From Yamagishiella unicocca (Eukaryota > Chlorophyta > Chlorophyceae > Chlamydomonadales > Volvocaceae), in contig BDSL01000049.1 of assembly GCA_003116995.1 (NCBI GenBank), positions 434,001-498,000 of the forward strand: DNA of 64,000 bases, in the 5' to 3' direction. Positions 10,801 through 21,800 of the stretch are shown here, in pieces. Below the pieces are notes generated by a model, which was given only the letters and a program-made list of their open reading frames with translations, did not search any database and was not told the origin of the DNA. The position numbers and the translations under genes were made by a program. Positions within the stretch are counted from its first letter, which is position 1. Each line of letters opens with the position of its first letter.

Positions 10801-12387
10801 ACCGTGTCCTCGCCGCCCGTGTCCTCCTCGTACACTTTGCGGACATGGACCTGAGGGACGACGACGGCGTCGGGGGAAGAGGGCAGGGGACACCAGGGGG
10901 GAAGGGAAGGAGAAGCGAGGCGTTGACCGGCGTGTGATGGTGCATTTAGGGCGCCGGGCAAGCAGGTATCATGAATGCGCACCGTCCCTGGGGTGGCAAT
11001 GCCCAGTGCTTACAGGTAGGGATGTCCTGGAGCACTTACCGTGCTAACGAAATGTGCCGACTACGTTCCCTCCTAACGCAACGGCAGACGGCACCTACCT
11101 GTCCAGTCGTGTCCACCGAGGCCAGCAGGCAGCGCTCAGAGTCGTGCCTAAACAGGCGCAGGTCCGTCACGGGCGCGGCGTGGTCCTTCAGGAGCGTCCG
11201 GGCGCCGGTGTGGCGGTTAAGGATCCGGATCTGGCCGCCTTTGAGGCCGTAGCAGATGTAGTTGGCGTCCACCGCGATCGCGTGTCCGTGGCGGCGAGAG
11301 ATCTCCGACTTGACGTTTGCGATCTTTGAAACCTGGCATCCGGCATTGCGCGGAGCAGGCGTGGCGCAGCGGCGCGGTTTTTATTACTGTTTAGTGGCTT
11401 TGAATGTTCAAGCCGAACCAGTTCGCCGTCCGGCGTCAGACGCCGGAGGGCGGGGCGTCGCCTCCAGCGGATACCACACATTGCACGTGTGTGGCTGGGA
11501 GGACGCGGCGGTGTGCTTCCGTGGAGTCGCGTGTAGAAAGAGTGACGTGCATTGTGAGGAGCTAACCATGTGCGGTTGGCCTCAACCACGCATCACGTAG
11601 CACAGTTGCGGGTGCGGTGGGGCTCGGCTGGCGCCTCTTCGCACGGCAAATGACACTATATGCTTGCTGACTGCGGCCCATTCGCACCTCCTTCCAACGG
11701 AAGGATCTGTGTCGTGCAGCCATGCCGAAAGTCAGTCGGCGGAAGAGTTACCTTATGCCCAACCGCGCGTACTCCCTAGCGCTTAGCCAACATGGAAGCC
11801 TGCATCCCAAGACTGATTCCACTGCCAGCTGGCGCCGCAGAACCATGGCCAACACCATGGTTCATGCCCACTGCATTACAACCCGTCACCCCGACACCCA
11901 CCACCATCGCAGATGACGACTCAGGCCTGCTCCTGTCCACCTCCAATACCTCTTGCAGAGGAGATATCTGAAATCCGTGCAGCTGCGGGTGCTTTTTCTC
12001 GGGAACTCCGCCGGAGAGGGCAGCCGCCAGCGCTGCCGCGGCCTGGCTGTGCGGTGCCGCAATGCGGACAGGGGCAGCGACGCCGGACGCCGCACTTGCT
12101 GTTGGCGCCGCTGGCGAAGCCGTGGCTGGAGCTGCTGGTGTAGCTGGCTGCGCAGGAAGGGCAGTCCCCTCTGCTGGCAGTGCCTGTTAGCGTTCGGGCG
12201 CAAAGACAGTCGCTACCACGCCAGGTAACTAATAATCATATTGTGGCCCTTCTACTCAGCAGCTCGGGAGCAATCATGTGCAGCGTCAGGAAGCTTGTTA
12301 CGAGATCTCGATCGCCAAGGGAACTGAGCTTACCGCCTGGGCTCCTGCCTCCTTTAACCATCCCATCAATTCAAACCCCGGGGCCAT
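4859..12387 (-). CDS. EDC4: Enhancer of mRNA-decapping protein 4 (VARICOSE-type scaffold)
   Basis: Ten exons: 12387..12334, 12183..11950, 11332..11099, 10850..8790, 8435..8163, 7880..7713, 7290..7051, 6699..6024, 5713..5446, 4982..4859; 4332 nt, 1443 aa. All junctions keep phase and use GT-AG. The protein is the cytoplasmic P-body scaffold that links DCP1/DCP2 decapping. After an Ala/Pro-rich N-terminus comes the Ge-1-type WD40 domain (NYICYGLKGGQIRILNRHTG; VHVRKVYEEDTGGED), then a long Ala/Ser linker, Gln/Ala-rich helical segments, and the conserved C-terminal alpha-helical Ge-1 domain (VLERQDLQLVLWAC; LLSLLTFLSYDL; KLGWIDAILKRLD). The start ATG at 12387 lies in a GAGCC-ATGG context. The 2.06-kb exon 4 carries much of the WD40 part and linker. 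The gene is divergent from NUP35, with 311 bp between start codons. Confidence 0.92.
5361..5440. repeat. Dispersed repeat family B, copy in EDC4 intron
   Basis: Begins ttctccagcatgcatct, passes through cctgttctaaacgg, and ends ccacgggtcttcctcgaa. Close relatives occur at 21918-21992, 31528-31606 and, more diverged, 53562-53650. This copy ends directly at the donor site of the exon 5713..5446. Confidence 0.6.
6855..6900. repeat. Dispersed repeat family A, copy in EDC4 intron
   Basis: Contains cccggttacatgacatagg followed by a diverged gctagc end. It is related to copies at 551-600, 21288-21340, 22327-22380, 31803-31840, 32606-32660, 35198-35250 and 37409-37450. Confidence 0.5.
7005..7030. repeat. 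Short CA microsatellite in EDC4 intron
   Basis: A run of ca dinucleotides with a g interruption, in the intron just past the donor of exon 7290..7051. Confidence 0.5.
7925..7965. repeat. Telomere-like TTTTAGGG tract in EDC4 intron
   Basis: Two to three imperfect units of the Chlamydomonas-type telomere motif TTTTAGGG followed by decayed copies, inside the intron between exons 8435..8163 and 7880..7713. Confidence 0.45.
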
Positions 12388-12698
12388 GGCTCCCAAATGG
12401 GGCCGGTCAGGCCCCACCGTTTCTCGTGAAGTGCCGAGGTTTTGCCGAAAGGAACAACAGGAACTGAAGCTCCGTGCTACGACAACTAAATTTCCGTGTA
12501 TGGTTACAGAAATTGTGCAAAGTTGAAAGCTTTACTGCTTTACTGGTCACTTGTCGTCGTCCCGCCCCTGTCCGTACACGGGAAATTAATGCCTGCGGGC
12601 ATCGAGAGGCTGCCACCTATGGTTTCAAAGTTATTCCATAATATAACAGACTGACAAGGTGTCCTGCTAGTACGCCTTTGGACAGTGTCCCCGCCAAA
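12388..12698. promoter_or_regulatory. Divergent promoter region between EDC4 and NUP35
   Basis: Only 311 bp separates the two start codons (EDC4 on minus at 12387, NUP35 on plus at 12699), so both 5' UTRs and both promoters must fit here. The segment is less GC-rich than the flanking exons and includes an ATAATATAAC stretch near 12637 that could act as a TATA-like element. No other motif is clear. Confidence 0.5.
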
Positions 12699-13646
12699 AT
12701 GTATCCTGGGAACGCACCTAGCGGCATGGCCCGCGATCAGGAGTATGCTCCTTTACTATTTTCTGTACAACCACTAGACCAGGCTACGCCACGAGCGGCA
12801 ACACCACTACGGGCGGATAGCAGTTTGAGCACGCAGCGGCGGTCCATGACCCAAACTCCGGGCTCTATGGCGACGGACGCAACACCCCCGCCGCCACCAC
12901 CAATTATGCGGCTCGCAGAGGATGTTGTTATGGGTAAGTCATCGTCGGTCGCGATGTCAGGGGTGTCAACGTGCGGGGCGTTAGCAAGGGTGTGCGCAAA
13001 GAAAAATCAAAACCGGGCTTGTAAAGCTTAACATAAAGCTCCCAGCATCTTACAATATGTCCTACATCCGTTCACCCCGCTCACCCCGAATTCACTGTTT
13101 GCAGAGGACCCTGGCAGCGCTGCTCGGGGAGCAACCCCGCCAGGCCGACAGACGCCGCAGCAACAGCCGATGGCTTCAGCGCAGACGCCACTGCAAGCCC
13201 ATGCAGGGTCTGGCATGGCGTTTGAGCAGCAGCAGCCGGCGTACGATGACGTGTGGGTGACGGTGTTCGGGTTCAACCAGCAAGACGTGCCGCTTGTTCT
13301 ACGGGAGTTTCACCGCTGCGGGGACATTATCAGCTGGGGCTTTGGGGAGCCTCAAGCCAACTACATTCACATCCAATACCAGAATAAACACGGCGCCCAG
13401 CGCGCCTTGATTCGCAGCGGTGAGCAGCTGACCGGCTCTCTAATCATCGGAGTCAAGCCCTTGGATCCCCGGCATCGACAGCGGGTGGCGTCGCTGCAAG
13501 AGGGTCCGGAGAGCCCAGCACAGGCCTACAGGCCAAAGCTGGTTCCGGAGCGGCCGTACAGGGTTGAGATGGTGACGGGGCAGCGCGTGCCGCAGACCAA
13601 CCGATCGGTGCTGACCCGCATGTACGAGTTCGTGCTGGGGATGTAG
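12699..13646 (+). CDS. NUP35: Nucleoporin NUP35 (Nup53) with RRM-like MPPN domain
   Basis: Two exons, 12699..12933 and 13105..13646, joined at TGG/gtaagt and tttgcag/AGG; 777 nt, 258 aa. The ATG at 12699 has the algal consensus GCCAAA-ATG. NUP35 is a linker nucleoporin that binds the inner-ring NUP155/NUP93 module and the pore membrane. The N-terminal half is a disordered Pro/Thr/Gln-rich stretch. The C-terminal half carries the NUP35-type RRM: DVWVTVFGF, VLREFHRCGDI, ANYIHIQYQNKHGAQRAL, and GSLIIGVKPLDP. The protein ends with a hydrophobic RMYEFVLGM helix, which in this family can act as the membrane-binding amphipathic segment. Length is close to land-plant NUP35, slightly short at the N-terminus. 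Confidence 0.92.
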
Positions 13647-15000
13647 CAGGGGTCCGGGCACGGGATGGGTCCTAACTTGCGTGACGCAAAGCAGACAATG
13701 TGATGGGAATTCACAAACGGACTGTGTTGGATGCATTCCGGACATGGTCATGTCCAAGGAGCGGGCCTCACGGGTTTAAAGGGTGGGGGCAGGTGGAGCT
13801 TTGGCGGGGTTGAGTCTTGCGGTGATAACGAATTCTTGTAGGAGCGTGGGTCGCTGGATGGCTAGGGGCAAACGCGAGCAAAGCAATGACAAGGCGTTTC
13901 CGTGACAGCTGAAGGGTACTGTACGTCTTGATATCGGAAAAGGTGCAGGTAGGAGTCAAGGGCTCTTGGTTTGCGCTTTGGTGTGGCCAGCGTATTCGTT
14001 GCCAAACGCAGCACATTGTAGGCTTTTGCGCATGGACGCGCCATCGGGGGGGCTGCTGAGTGCTATTGCCGGCGCTTCCCCGCCACATGCAGTATGCAGG
14101 CCTGGGTTTACTTTAAAGCACCAACCGCGAAGGCTTTAAACAAACCGTACTCGTGTCATGTTGCAGTGGAAGCACGCACTAGGCCGATTCCCGGCTGCAC
14201 TCAATCCACGAAATGCATACAACATTTGCATGGCATTGGCCAGACGGGCATAAAAAGCATCCTAACCAACGCACAAAGCATCAAGTTTTGAGGATACAGG
14301 TTAAACAGCCTTTGTTTCTACCTGCAATCCCCCACGGCCACGCTTCAAATGTACAAAAAGTTAGGGCGGATGCCTAAAACATACCAGAACGACGGAGGTT
14401 GATGAGTATCGAGCACCCGTAGGAAAGGCAGGGTGCACACGGAACATTGCGCGCGCCGTTACCTCAAACAGGACACCCATGGTTTTGGTCTAGGTGAAGA
14501 TGAATCACTTTAAGGAGCAACAAGCCGCTAAGAACCCTGGAGATATACCGACGCTCTTTCCGACCTGCATCGGCAGAAGTCAAGGGTCGTTCGGCAGCGT
14601 AGCTACCACCCACCCCACCACTCAAACTGGCCGGAATCACCCCCACCCCCGCATCACAGCCTTCCCCGGTCATGTGCAGCAAGCAATCCTCCTTGTCCGC
14701 CCCTAAGCATGCTACGCCACGCTTACGACCAGGTAATTACTACCCCTGGTGCCCCGCGCATTGCGGCGTGTTATTTTCGGGCCCATTTCCCATACACAGG
14801 GGGTACGCGCCGGCTGACTTACGCCCAAGACAGTCTTTAGTTCGCTACCGGCCTTTGTCCACCTCATACGTCGCTGCCACTCGACCACATCGCTCTGTCC
14901 ACGTTGCGCTTTCACGGAATCAGCGGGAAGGCGCTGCGTCCTGACCCCAGCCCACACAGCCAGCACGACTCAACGCGGCCCGGCGGTCCTTATCAGATCG
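13647..15000. other. Intergenic between convergent genes
   Basis: Holds the 3' UTR of NUP35 (+) and of the WD40 gene (-). No frame here has recognisable features and no TGTAA was found in the expected orientation. Confidence 0.45.
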
Positions 15001-15609
15001 CTACAGGCCAATAATTTTCCATGTACGAATGGAGTTATCGGCACTGGCCGAGGCCAAAATGGCCTGGTCAGGGGAAACGGCAACCGCAAGCACCTCGTCC
15101 GCGTGGCTGGACTTGCCCAGCGGGTCCGAAGGGATCGTGTGGAAGCAAGCCCCCGTGCTGATGCGCCAGAGCTTGATGGTTTTGTCTGCGGTGCGCAGGC
15201 ACAGGCAAGCGGCGATACAAGGTGTTGATACAAGAGCGACAGAAGGGTACTCACGCTTCCTGCTTCCATTCCGAGCCTTCATGCGGAGACATCGTGGAAG
15301 CTCGGTGTGCAGCCGCAGCCCCCGCCCCCCCCCAAGAAGCGCATTTTCATGACCAGCCAGTCCGTTGTGTCAAGAGTGCGCAGGTTGCGACAAGATGCGC
15401 GCCAACACAGCGGTATACAAGGTTCAGAGATCAGCCTTCGCTAAATGCGCCGTCGATAGCATCACGCCACGCATCGCGTGTAAAGGGTTATTGCGCCGTC
15501 TAAGCAGCCAGCCACGGGTTCCGAGGACACACAGAAAGCATGCCTTGTCCCCGCGTGTGGGTCACGGAGAAAGTTTGCCGTAAGGTTGGCAATCCATGTC
15601 CACACATGT

Positions 15610-15677
<68 letters not shown>

Positions 15678-17641
15678 CATGCCAACTTGCTCCACTTCGC
15701 AGGAGGACTGCTCGCATTCGACTTGTTTATTTGGTTAGTGCCTAGTCGGTCACATCGTGGATACTTCCCTGGCCACTTCCCACGTGGATGAAATACGACA
15801 CAATTTGTGTCTCACCTACGACACAATTTGTGTCTCACCCACACCATTTTCAGCCGTGCCGTTCTCCCTACCTTCGCCGCCACTGAAGAACGTGTCGCCG
15901 TCCGGCGCTGTGCACACGCAGTGCACTTTGCCCTGATGACCCGTGAAGGTGTGCAGCACCTCGCCCGTCTCCGCATCCCAGCACTGGTTGCGTTTCAAAG
16001 GTTGAACGAGGAGAGGGGTACTCAGTAGGCATTGACAATTGAGCGCCCTGCACGTGCTTCCGAATTACTTCCAGAATGGTTGCGTTTCAAAGGTTGAACG
16101 AGGAGAGGGGTACTCAGTAGGCATTGACAATTGAGCGCCCTGCACGTGCTTCCGAATTACTTCCAGAAAATGCGATACTATCGTGCCAAGCAGCGGCTTA
16201 TGACGCTACCATACAGGAAAGCACGGCCGTGCACAGATCCCTTGCTGGCTGCCAGTAGCCTACCTTGATCGTCTCGTCCCACCCTGCGCTCAGGAGCTTC
16301 TTCCCATCAGGCGTGAAGGCAACGCCGACGACGTGACTTGTGTGCCCTATGAGGGTGTCCTTCAGCTCGCCCGTCCCCAGCTCCCACACCTGGTCCGGAA
16401 CACAGGCAGGTAGTCACGCCAAACCGATTTAAGTAAAAGTTGTATTTAGCTTCATATGTGGCAGGCTCAGCCAGAGCTACACGAGCGGCAATGCCCAACA
16501 TGTGCCGAAACCCATGTCAGGTAAACCTGAAGGGTCAATGCATTTCGTCGTCAATTGGAACGTACCTTTACGGTTTTATCGGCCGACGCCGTAGCGAGAA
16601 GTTTACCGTCAGGGCTGAGCACGACGCTGTAGACAGTGCTGGTGTGCGCTTTCACCGTCTTCTGCAAGTTGCCCTTCATGATTTCCCAGACCCGTATCGT
16701 CTCATCGTGACTGCATGTGATAATCTTCTGGCTGTCCTTGGAGACGCACACGCCGTAGACGGACGCGGCGTGACCTGGCGGTGGCCGCATTTCGGACTCA
16801 ACTTAGGGCTTGCGCACCATGCTTGGCATGGGAATATTCAAAGCGACATGCTCGATGTTGTACGCTGCACTTCCATGCACGTGCGGTCTTTGCTGTGCAA
16901 CGCAACATCTGCAAAATCGCAGAGCTCACCTTCGAGCGTCATCCGGAGGATGCCTCTGAGCAGGTCCCACTCAATGATAGTCCTGTGGGAAACATTGAGT
17001 GAGCAAACATGCTGTACCGGCGACCAAAAAAGTTCCTAGTGACCCGACGTGTTCGCGCGAGTTCGACGGCCAAGTTAAGCGCGGCCCTTCAGTCCAATAT
17101 GGAATCCTTCGATTCGCACACCTGTCTTTTGAAACGCTGAATAAGATAGTGCCTGAGCCGATGAAGTTGAGGGCGTGCACCTTTGCGTTGTGCCCAGTAA
17201 ATATCGTGCGCAAGTTCCCGGACTGCACGTCCCACATGCGCACGGTGTTATCATCACTGCCAGATGCTAGTAAAAATGAGTCTGGCGAGAAGCAGAGACT
17301 GGTTACGGCGTCCGCGTGGCCCTTCAGCGTGTGCTTCTTCTCGACCTGCAGGGAGTTTTGGCACAGGTATAAAACATGTGGTACAAGTGAGCTTAAACAG
17401 ACACATAAGAACAGGGAAGGGAGAGTCGAATGGCCGTCCCAACGAGATAGGGTATGAAGATGCCTCTCAGCGGTGTTTGGGCAAGGTCTTCACACCAGAC
17501 GTAACTTACCCGAACAATCTTCGGAATATGCTGAGGTATTGGCTCCTTTGGCAGCTGCAGGCCTAAAGTCGCCCCACGAGACGGCTTAAAAGCTCCATTT
17601 CCAGTCACAGACATACCGCTTGTTGCCACGTCCGCCGACAT
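15001..17641 (-). CDS. Seven-bladed WD40 repeat protein
   Basis: Seven exons: 17641..17510, 17345..17122, 16982..16930, 16774..16566, 16389..16264, 15983..15872, 15185..15001; 1041 nt, 346 aa. All junctions are GT-AG and keep phase. After a 44-residue leader there are exactly seven WD repeats, each with the GH...WD spacing (examples: GHADAVTSLCFSPD, HDETIRVWEIMKG, SADKTVKVWELG, SADNSIRTWK), so the protein is one closed beta-propeller with almost nothing else. Such propellers serve as interaction platforms; nothing in the sequence ties it to a particular complex. The TAG follows three residues after the last blade. Intron 5 carries a 92-bp perfect tandem duplication starting at the acceptor, and intron 6 a long CA repeat. 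Confidence 0.88.
15611..15673. repeat. CA microsatellite in WD40 gene intron
   Basis: About 31 ca units with a single tc interruption, inside the intron 15186-15871. Length-variable marker type. Confidence 0.85.
15794..15839. repeat. Tandem pair of 23-bp palindrome-bearing units
   Basis: Two exact copies of a 23-bp unit containing the inverted repeat ACACAATTTGTGT, in the same intron as the CA repeat. Confidence 0.8.
15985..16168. repeat. 92-bp perfect tandem duplication at an intron acceptor
   Basis: Positions 15985-16076 and 16077-16168 are identical. The first copy abuts exon 15983..15872, so the acceptor AG (minus strand) sits at the junction. The second copy has a different neighbouring base there and cannot serve as an acceptor in the same way. 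Perfect identity points to a recent event. Confidence 0.9.
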
Positions 17642-18702
17642 TTTTGATGCCGCCTAGCGCACTATCAACGCTGAAGGCCCACAATGGGCCCCTAGTGGGC
17701 TAGCGTGCCGGGCCAAGCCATAGGCAACTATGTCACAACTTAAAGTCCTTCGAACCTAATGCCTTAGCAATTTGACCTTAAAGCACCGGTAACGGGCTTT
17801 TCTATGCCTTCCTTACGCGAGTGTATCTCTTGGCGGAACGCATGGCGCCTGAACAAAGCAGACGAGTAGCTAGTACGACGCCGTACCAATGTGCCGCTTA
17901 TGTATGGGCCCTTATGTATGTATAACCTTGCCAGATACTAATGCATCAGTAAATTGTTGCGTGCAGGTTGAGCCCTGGAAGTAGCCGGACGCAAGCAACC
18001 ATGAAATGGGGCCTAGTTACAAAGATACGAACCTACGGTCGCTGCAGTTAATTAAATTCTCAATGCCGTTATCCTCACGCGTACATCGGAGCGCACATAT
18101 ATTCATATAGAGTTATCATCTTTGGTTCGCAGTGCGACAACCTTGAAGCTCGTATGCTCGGCCGATCTGCAAGTTTGTGACTCCTAGACTCCATACAGTC
18201 CATCGGCATTGTACGGGATACATGCTGTGGACCTGTTTTCCTTGCGTATGCACATTCTATGTGCGGCGCTGTGTTGGGCGGGGTGTTTGGTCCCGCCAAG
18301 GGTGACAACGGTCTGTCGTCTGCAACAATTGCGCGCCCCCCGGCATCCAACATCTTCATTATCCTGCATGACCAAGCCGGGACAGGGACACCCTCTGGTG
18401 CTTTGGCTAGCTCGTAGGTCGACTGCCGTTTGGCATTCCGTGGCGCTCCATGCATGATGCTGCCCCGCTGTCCCCCTGTATCCATCATAATTTGTATGTG
18501 ATGTGCTATAGGAATGTCTTGCTTGATGGGCATAAACATACTTCAACATTGGCTGGGAAACGTCCCGACATTTATGCGTTGCCAGGTATGATTGTTTCGT
18601 GGCACCACATGTGTCGTGGGGTATTGTGTACACTGAGCGCCATGACTCCACCGAGCGAAACACAAAAGAAGTAAGCCGGTGCAGGTCGAAGGGAGGCTGC
18701 GG
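17642..18702. other. Intergenic: WD40 promoter side and YgfZ 3' side
   Basis: The WD40 start (17641) and the YgfZ poly(A) signal (18703) bound this stretch. It is closer to average GC than the genes. Frames of 60-160 codons occur but none looks coding. No TATA or other element stood out. Confidence 0.4.
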
Positions 18703-18707
18703 TTACA
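18703..18707 (-). terminator. TGTAA polyadenylation signal of the YgfZ gene
   Basis: Minus-strand TGTAA about 142 nt after the TAG at 18849, a normal algal 3' UTR length. Confidence 0.55.
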
Positions 18708-18848
18708 GCCTGGTAACCTGGATAGGTGCCTGCGCAGAGGCTTCATTCCGTAGTTACGGCCACGCATTGGAACTGCAAGGCGCCGGGATAAGCACTGCGT
18801 CTCACCCAGCACGCGAAGCAAAACATCCCTTCGCCACTCCTGCTCGTG

Positions 18849-21800
18849 CTATTGTTGCTGCTGCGGCTGCTGCTGAGCCGCTTGCCACGCCGCTACCTTT
18901 TCCTGCATCGCCTGCGCAAAGGCACGGGTTGGTGTCGTACACACGGTCAACAAGGTACCGTGCTTGCACTTCCTTGGCGTAGACGAGGGAGCTGCAGCTC
19001 GTCGCCGCTGCAGCTGCAACACGCGTACAGCAGGGAACCCGCCCGCCGATAGCGGTGATCACGAGCGCACTAGGTGCGGGGACCAGGGCGCCAGCCCCAG
19101 CACGTGCAACGTGTCGTAACCAACAAGAACAACCGCAGCCGCACCGTACCTTGAGTTTCGCCTCCGTCGCCGCTTGTTTCTCCGCTGCTGCCTCCGCCTT
19201 CTTCTTCCTGCCATGGCCACCAACAGCAATAGGCGCGTGAGGATACGGCAGAAGCCAACACACAACAGTGCCCGAAGCAGTTGCAATACAGTGTCTCGCC
19301 CTTCCAACCGGCGTCCGCCATCCTGCCCCGCCCAAGTGGGGTACCTGCCGGGCCCCCGGCCCCTTTACCCCACCCTACCCGACCCGGGTGTTTCTTTCCC
19401 TACGCTATGCTATTTGGTGCTAAAACGTGGGCAGGGCAGTGGGAATGGGGAGGCACGTCGGACACATGGGAAGGCCGCCACCCACTTTGCATCTTCCACC
19501 CGCCCTGATATGCTGTCGTCAGCCACCCGCGCGGTCGGCGCCTCGGCCGCAGCTCTGAGCTTGCGCGTCGCGTATGGGATGGCGGTTACGGTGGCGGGCG
19601 TCCCGGAAACGGCCACGCGCACGCCTGGCGGTGCGAAGTAGGGCACGAGGGAAGAGTAAGCGTCAGGAAGCGTGGAAGTTGGACCGGCGAGGGAGCGCTG
19701 GCTTACAGTAGAACGAAGCCGGGGGAGGTTTAGACACCGGTAGGCTGGACAGGTAGGCTGCACCGGCGGGGCCCGGGTCCGCCTCCCCCTCAGGCAGCCA
19801 GGGTATGCGACCCCTACCACGTTGCAAGCCTTTCAGCTCCCTCATCCTAAACCTAAGTCACCCGTGGCGGCGCTTGCGGCGTTTCATCAAGGCCAGGTCA
19901 GGAAATGCTTACGGCCGCCCAACCGTGCAGCTTGATCGTTCGATTGCCCCCTAGGCAGGTAGCCAGCTCCCGACACCACCCGCAACCCACCTTCCAGCTC
20001 AATCTGCGCGCCCTCCAACCGGCTGCGGATGTAGCCGAGCCCCACCCACTCGCCGTCCGCGTCCTGGCACGTGCTCGTCACAACGCCCACCTGCCGTAAC
20101 GAAGCGGGTTTTAGGCTTAGTTGGTTGGTTCGGCACGTGGCCAGCCGCCTAGCCGCTACCACCAACAGCTACTCATCGCACGAAGGAGTTTTGAGCAGTA
20201 GCGGCCAGCAGCCATGACGGCAGCAGTGGCGGCAGCAGTGGCGGCAGCAGTGGCGGCAGCAGTGGCGGCAGCAATGGCGGCAGCAATGGTGGCAGCAGTG
20301 GCGGCAGCAATGGCGGCAGCAATGGCGGCAGCAATGGTGGCAGCAGCGCCACCGCGAGAAAGCAGTGCGGCTGCGGCGCACCCCGCACCTTGCTCATCTC
20401 GCTGGTGATCTCAGCTCCGGGTGCGGTGGGCCCGCTGAGCTGCAGCCCCCACAGCTGCTTGCTGACGCCGTCCCGCAGATGAAGCTTGGCCAGGGTCTCC
20501 TGCGGGTGCAGGGAGGGGAGGAAGGGAGGGAGGAGTTTCGACGGTGCGCACACCTTCTCGCGCAGCTGGGCGCTGTACGGCATGGCACGTACGGGGCAAC
20601 AGTACTCCTTCTCGCGCAGCTGGGCGCTGTACGGCATGGCACGTACGGGGCAACAGTAACAGCAACAGCGGTAACGCCAGCATCAGCAGCAGCAAGATCA
20701 GCATCAGCAGCGCCGGCCGAGCCTGCAAACTACGGGCGCAGTCGGCTCGGGGGAGGAGACTGTGCTGTAGCCCGCCACTCCCCTAATTCACGACCTCCCT
20801 ATTCAGCAGACCCGCTAGTCCATTCCAAGCACACACGCGGTGTACAACACCCCCGCCCACCTGCCCGATGTAGCAGCCCTTGTTGAGGGACACGGCACCG
20901 TACAGTCCTGCCTCGAAGGGGTTGTGCGCGTCGGTCAGCTCCGACCCGCGGGTCGGCCGACCCACCAGGATACGGGCCGCCTCCCAGTCGTCTGTGCCCA
21001 TGGGGATCGCGCCCTGAGCCACGGGTTCAGTTTCGGGTTCGGATTTCAATTCCAGTTCCAACTTCTTATCCTACAGGTTCGACTGACATCCCATGCTTCC
21101 TGACACCCCGACCCGATGCCACTACATGCGAAATCACCAAGCGCCCCCTCCCCATCCCTGGAGCTCAAAACCCGAAAACTGCCCCTTCCCCCGCTCCCTC
21201 CCCCACCTCTTCTCCAAACTAGTATTGCTTGCCTCCGATTCTGCCCATGTCGATTCACCCGTCGACTTCCTGTGCCCCCCTCCCCGACTATGCGCCAGCT
21301 ACACTTCCCATGTCGAGTAACCGGTTCTTTCCTGTAACCCCCCTCCCGCACCTTTGCCGCCAGCGCTGCGTACAGGTCCCCCCCGACCGCCTCGTCCGCC
21401 ACCAGCGTGTATCCGGGGACTGAGGGGCCCAGGCCGCTGCCCACCATCACGAACACGGGCTTGCCGCGGAAGCTCACCAGCATGTGGGTGCCCGGGGGGG
21501 CGCCCAGCACCCCGGACAGCGCGTCCTGCGCCAGGGGAGCGGCGGTGGGGAAGACAGGAAACCCGTGCGTCCAAGAAGGGGAGAGGGGAGAGTCGGCGGA
21601 CGACATGAGGTCAAGGTACGGAGGGACTGTACGAGGGTACGGACGACATGGTAGTAGGCGAGGGCGGGTTGGCAGGTGGAGGCCTGCGGGTGAGACCAGT
21701 GACGAGAGAAGTGCGAGTAGGAAGGGCTTAGGTGGAGGTGGGGGCGGCGCGTAGCAAAGCTAGGGGCCAGCAAACCGCCCTGGGCCCCCCGGCTTCCCAC

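Noticed and set aside
18075..18663. Two overlapping minus-strand frames of about 155 codons
   Set aside because: Atypical composition, no splice context and no recognisable motif; they sit in the WD40 promoter region.
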